Assembly: GCF_013396335.1 (NCBI RefSeq)
Contig: NZ_JABWSY010000009.1
Location: 124,001 to 188,000, forward strand
Length of the DNA: 64,000 nucleotides
Direction of reading: 5' to 3'
Source of the DNA: Bacillus sp. EB106-08-02-XG196
Lineage (GTDB): Bacteria > Bacillota > Bacilli > Bacillales > Cytobacillaceae
Within the stretch, counting starts at the first letter, position 1. The number at the start of each line of letters is the position of its first letter. Made by a program: the position numbers and the translations under genes. The notes below the pieces were generated by a model. It worked only from the letters and a program-made list of their open reading frames with translations, was not told where the DNA came from and ran no database searches. Of this stretch, positions 61,152-64,000 are shown piece after piece.

Positions 61152-64000
61152 TTAGTTAGTTAGTACTATTGATTTTTCTAATTGCTTCTTAGTTAGGAGA
61201 AGCTCTTCTTTGATATCATCATCGTATGGATGGTATTCCATTCCTTTTTCAAGGACATCCTCAGCCCCTAAATGTCTGCCCTGTTCATTCAACAGACGTC
61301 CTAATCGTAAATAGACGTCTTGTTCAAAAGGATTTTCCTCGATAATCCTCATCATCATTTCTTCTGCCACGCGGGTTTCTCCCATTTCACAATGACACAA
61401 TGCAACCAAATAGCGGAGATGGGAATCCTCCCGATCATTGTTTAATTGACGTTCAAACAGCGGCAGTGCTGAAAAATAATCTTCCTCATTCAAATAATTC
61501 ATTCCTAGCTGATAGGCAAGTCGTTCATCCCACTGTTTCTTCAGAGCCTTTTGTAAAATTTTTATGGCATCCTCAGCTAGTTCAAACTCCTCATAAAGTT
61601 TAGCAAAATGACTTACTGCTGATAAATTATTTTTATCCAATCTAATCGCCATCTCATACAGCTCGATGATAGAACCAAAAAGATAAATTTGCTTTGTGTG
61701 GTTTTTTAATTTCGTGACAAAACGACCAAACGCATTCCCTTCCTCTTTTCCACTCCAAGTCATATCTAAGATGAACTGTTTCCCCGCCTCTGCAGCTAAT
61801 AAAAACCTCGTGCTTTTATCCTCACTTTTCCCCTCAAGTTTTGTCAAGAAATTCGGGAGCCTTGACCATTTATTTGCAGCAGCACTGTAGATAATGAGTG
61901 TTCGATATATCTCCACATTTTTGGGGCTATTTTTTAATAGCAATGTAAGAATAGACCGAGCTTTCTTCCACTTTTTTGCTTTAATAAAAATCTTAGCCTG
62001 ATGAAGAAGCAGTTCCGAAAAGTCTGGTTTTACCTTAAGAGCAGCAGTTACCTTCTCTTGTTCAAGCTGCGTTTCACCTAGTGCGCCATATACATAGGCT
62101 TCCGCATCAAGCCTCCATATTTCATTCTTTCCATTAGACAGTGCTTGAAGTGTTCCCAGTAAGTTTCTCAGTTTCTCTTCAGCTAAAATAGAAACTAAAT
62201 ACTCTATATTTACACTTAACGGAGCAAATTCCAGCAGATCTAGTAGATGTTTAGCTTCTTCTTCATGATTTTCCTTGAATGCTGCTATTTCAGCAAGCCG
62301 CAAATAGGCAGGCTCAATTGCAGGGTCAATACTTATGCTCGTTAAATACGCATTTGCTGCCAGCTCATACATTCCAAGCTTAAAGTATACTTCCCCCAAT
62401 CGATAATAAGGAAAAGAATCTTTACTTACCTGAATAGCAGTGTTATAACAATCCAAAGCCTGAGAGAATTGCTGTTTTTCCTCGAACAACGTTCCCTCAT
62501 AGCATTTGAACTCTATCACCTTAGAATTATTTGTGAACTTTTGTTTTAGAAAATCAATTGCTCTGTTAATGAACGATGTCTCTCCGGCTATTTTCACATA
62601 ATGCTCTATAGCCTCATTGAAATTGGAGTGAATATGGTTGATTCCACGCTCTATAAGCTCTAATGATACTTCTACTAACTGATTATTATCTTCCTTTATC
62701 GCCCATTCAGCCATCATACTTCCACTATTAATCAAGTATTCACTATCCTTATCAAATCTGGCTGCATGGGCCTTAAGAAATTCAATTGCCTTTTCCTTAT
62801 TTTCCTGACTGGCTAGGATTTCTGCCAACCCAATATAGGAAAAACCTTCATCTGGAAATAAATCGATACATCTTTGATAACAGTCCCTAGACTTTTCGAT
62901 TTCCTCATGTTCACGATAGAAATCTCCGAGACGTACCAAGAGCTGAGCAGAAACAGCGGTATTTATCCCTAATTGTAAAATTCCTTCTGCTTTTTCAGGC
63001 TTCTCCAGCTCGTATTCATATAGGTCTGCAGCTGCAAGGACAGCAAACGGAATATTGTCCTCTAAATTGATCGCCATTAAATAACCGCGCAAAGCCTTTC
63101 TTAGTTTCCCCAGTTTCTGATCAAGACGTGCTCGTTCATACCACGCATGACCATCCTTCGGTATTTCCCGAATCAGCTGATCATAAATCCCCCGTGCCTT
63201 TGCGTACTCCTGCTTTTCAATTAACACAGCTGCATGATTGAGAGTGACAAATCTTTCTTTCGGTGCAAGTTCCATACTAATAGAAGAGAAATACTCTGCC
63301 TTCTTAACATCATTTGAAAAAAGATAGGATAGTCCAAGATAGCTCCATGTGTAGTATTGGTCCGGATCAAGCTGCAGGGAATTCCGAAAGTAGCCAATCG
63401 CTTCTTTCATTTCGTCAAAGTAAAGAGCAATTCTTCCATTTAGAAAATGATAAAGCGGAGAGAAGGTTGTCCGTGCCGTATGGTTAAGCTGCTCTCTAGC
63501 CTGCTCCATTCTTTGGAGACGCATATAGGCTTGGGCCACATGCAGATTCATAAAGTCATTATTTGGATAAGACTGCAACAGTTTTTCAGCACATTGAAGA
63601 ATGAAATCACTATATTCCTCAAAAGAAAAATGCTTTATCACATAAATGGGTGAATATGGGACATCAATAGTAGCCTTTAAGAATTCTAAAAAAGTCTCTT
63701 TGTACTTTTCTTCATCCTCCTCCAGCTTTTCGCCTAAATCATGCAATCTGCGGAAATAATCATCCTCTTCTTTTGATAAAAAGGAAATTTCATCTGCTCT
63801 TTCCTTTGGAACACATACGATGGACATATAACTCGTTGACGCATTTGCCTTTTCGAGATCATCTGCAGCTAAATACATCGTTTCCAATAGGTTAGGATCT
63901 TGTATATGATAAAAATCAAACACACTGTCATATCCTGTCATCACTTGAACATGGGAAGAATGCTCGAAATCAACACTTAACAGTATCGGAATATTCTTTT
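61152..64000 (-). CDS. Tetratricopeptide repeat protein with C39-peptidase-like N-terminal domain (partial)
   Basis: The frame stays open to the right edge, so the true start lies outside the window. The first visible residues, PILLSVDFEHSSHVQVMTGYDSVFDFYHIQDPN, look like the His- and Asp-containing end of a C39-like papain-fold peptidase domain (usually HxVVVxGYD...DP). More than 20 TPR-like helix pairs follow (ARGIYDQLIREIPKDGHAWYERA and similar), about 930 residues. The apparent start at 63944 is an internal GTG with no ribosome site, so it is rejected. Function unknown; it may scaffold secretion or cell-wall processing. Confidence 0.82.
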   Translation of the reverse strand, partial: KNIPILLSVDFEHSSHVQVMTGYDSVFDFYHIQDPNLLETMYLAADDLEKANASTSYMSIVCVPKERADEISFLSKEEDDYFRRLHDLGEKLEEDEEKYKETFLEFLKATIDVPYSPIYVIKHFSFEEYSDFILQCAEKLLQSYPNNDFMNLHVAQAYMRLQRMEQAREQLNHTARTTFSPLYHFLNGRIALYFDEMKEAIGYFRNSLQLDPDQYYTWSYLGLSYLFSNDVKKAEYFSSISMELAPKERFVTLNHAAVLIEKQEYAKARGIYDQLIREIPKDGHAWYERARLDQKLGKLRKALRGYLMAINLEDNIPFAVLAAADLYEYELEKPEKAEGILQLGINTAVSAQLLVRLGDFYREHEEIEKSRDCYQRCIDLFPDEGFSYIGLAEILASQENKEKAIEFLKAHAARFDKDSEYLINSGSMMAEWAIKEDNNQLVEVSLELIERGINHIHSNFNEAIEHYVKIAGETSFINRAIDFLKQKFTNNSKVIEFKCYEGTLFEEKQQFSQALDCYNTAIQVSKDSFPYYRLGEVYFKLGMYELAANAYLTSISIDPAIEPAYLRLAEIAAFKENHEEEAKHLLDLLEFAPLSVNIEYLVSILAEEKLRNLLGTLQALSNGKNEIWRLDAEAYVYGALGETQLEQEKVTAALKVKPDFSELLLHQAKIFIKAKKWKKARSILTLLLKNSPKNVEIYRTLIIYSAAANKWSRLPNFLTKLEGKSEDKSTRFLLAAEAGKQFILDMTWSGKEEGNAFGRFVTKLKNHTKQIYLFGSIIELYEMAIRLDKNNLSAVSHFAKLYEEFELAEDAIKILQKALKKQWDERLAYQLGMNYLNEEDYFSALPLFERQLNNDREDSHLRYLVALCHCEMGETRVAEEMMMRIIEENPFEQDVYLRLGRLLNEQGRHLGAEDVLEKGMEYHPYDDDIKEELLLTKKQLEKSIVLTN

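Noticed and set aside
61152-63944. Complete 930-residue TPR protein starting at 63944
   Set aside because: The start is an internal GTG without a ribosome site and the frame continues open to the edge with plausible protein; the gene is partial.

Overview
This window looks like a chromosomal segment of a spore-forming, facultatively anaerobic member of the Bacillaceae. The evidence is AT-rich DNA, Bacillus-type Shine-Dalgarno sequences with many TTG/GTG starts, sporulation genes (spo0M, an Sda-like inhibitor, Ku/LigD) and a long block that keeps the B. subtilis order ctpA-yodJ-deoD-yodL-yozD-yodN-yozE-yokU-kamA-yodP-yodQ-yodR-yodS-yodT. Neobacillus or a relative is my guess; the genus cannot be fixed from this sequence alone. 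I see no insertion sequence, prophage, CRISPR array or rRNA gene.

Layout. 1-2.4 kb: the N-terminus of a D-Ala-D-Ala carboxypeptidase, then an mprF gene missing about 150 residues inside its catalytic domain. 2.5-6.4 kb: a cupredoxin and pflB-pflA behind a TGTGA-N6-TCACA operator. 6.5-7.6 kb: a MifM-like leader ORF whose end can base-pair with the ribosome binding site of the following yidC2-type insertase gene. 7.6-11 kb: small genes, an Sda-like peptide and mnmH. 11.1-18.15 kb: a compact trpEGDCFBA operon (minus strand) behind two tandem tryptophan T-box riboswitches. 18.3-23.8 kb: an MFS transporter and a three-gene DMSO-reductase-type operon with a perfect Rex-type operator on its promoter.

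24-29.6 kb: small genes, a MITE-like palindromic element, cspA-type gene, nucleoside hydrolase, divergent ku and ligD, and a 52-bp tandem repeat array. 29.6-35 kb: dapF, a yxlEFG-like ABC unit behind an ECF-sigma-type promoter, and an amidohydrolase. 35.2-36 kb: a tRNA-like element that overlaps a 19-bp hairpin in front of a GNAT gene. 36-42.5 kb: assorted housekeeping and hypothetical genes.

42.5-61 kb: the yod block, interrupted by a three-gene unit (His/Lys-rich peptide, protein kinase-like protein, spo0M). The lysine locus (yodT, yodS, yodR, yodQ, aldehyde dehydrogenase, yodP/ablB, sigma-54 activator, kamA, yokU) carries a near-consensus -24/-12 promoter before kamA and a sigma-E-like -10 before yodT. 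It probably converts lysine to beta-lysine and acetyl-beta-lysine and degrades it further. 61.1-64 kb: a large TPR protein, cut by the window edge, with the end of a C39-peptidase-like domain. Strongest items for a second look: the MifM-like leader, the tRNA-like/hairpin element, the truncated MprF, the Rex-controlled DMSO-reductase operon without an anchor subunit, and the sigma-54-controlled kam locus.
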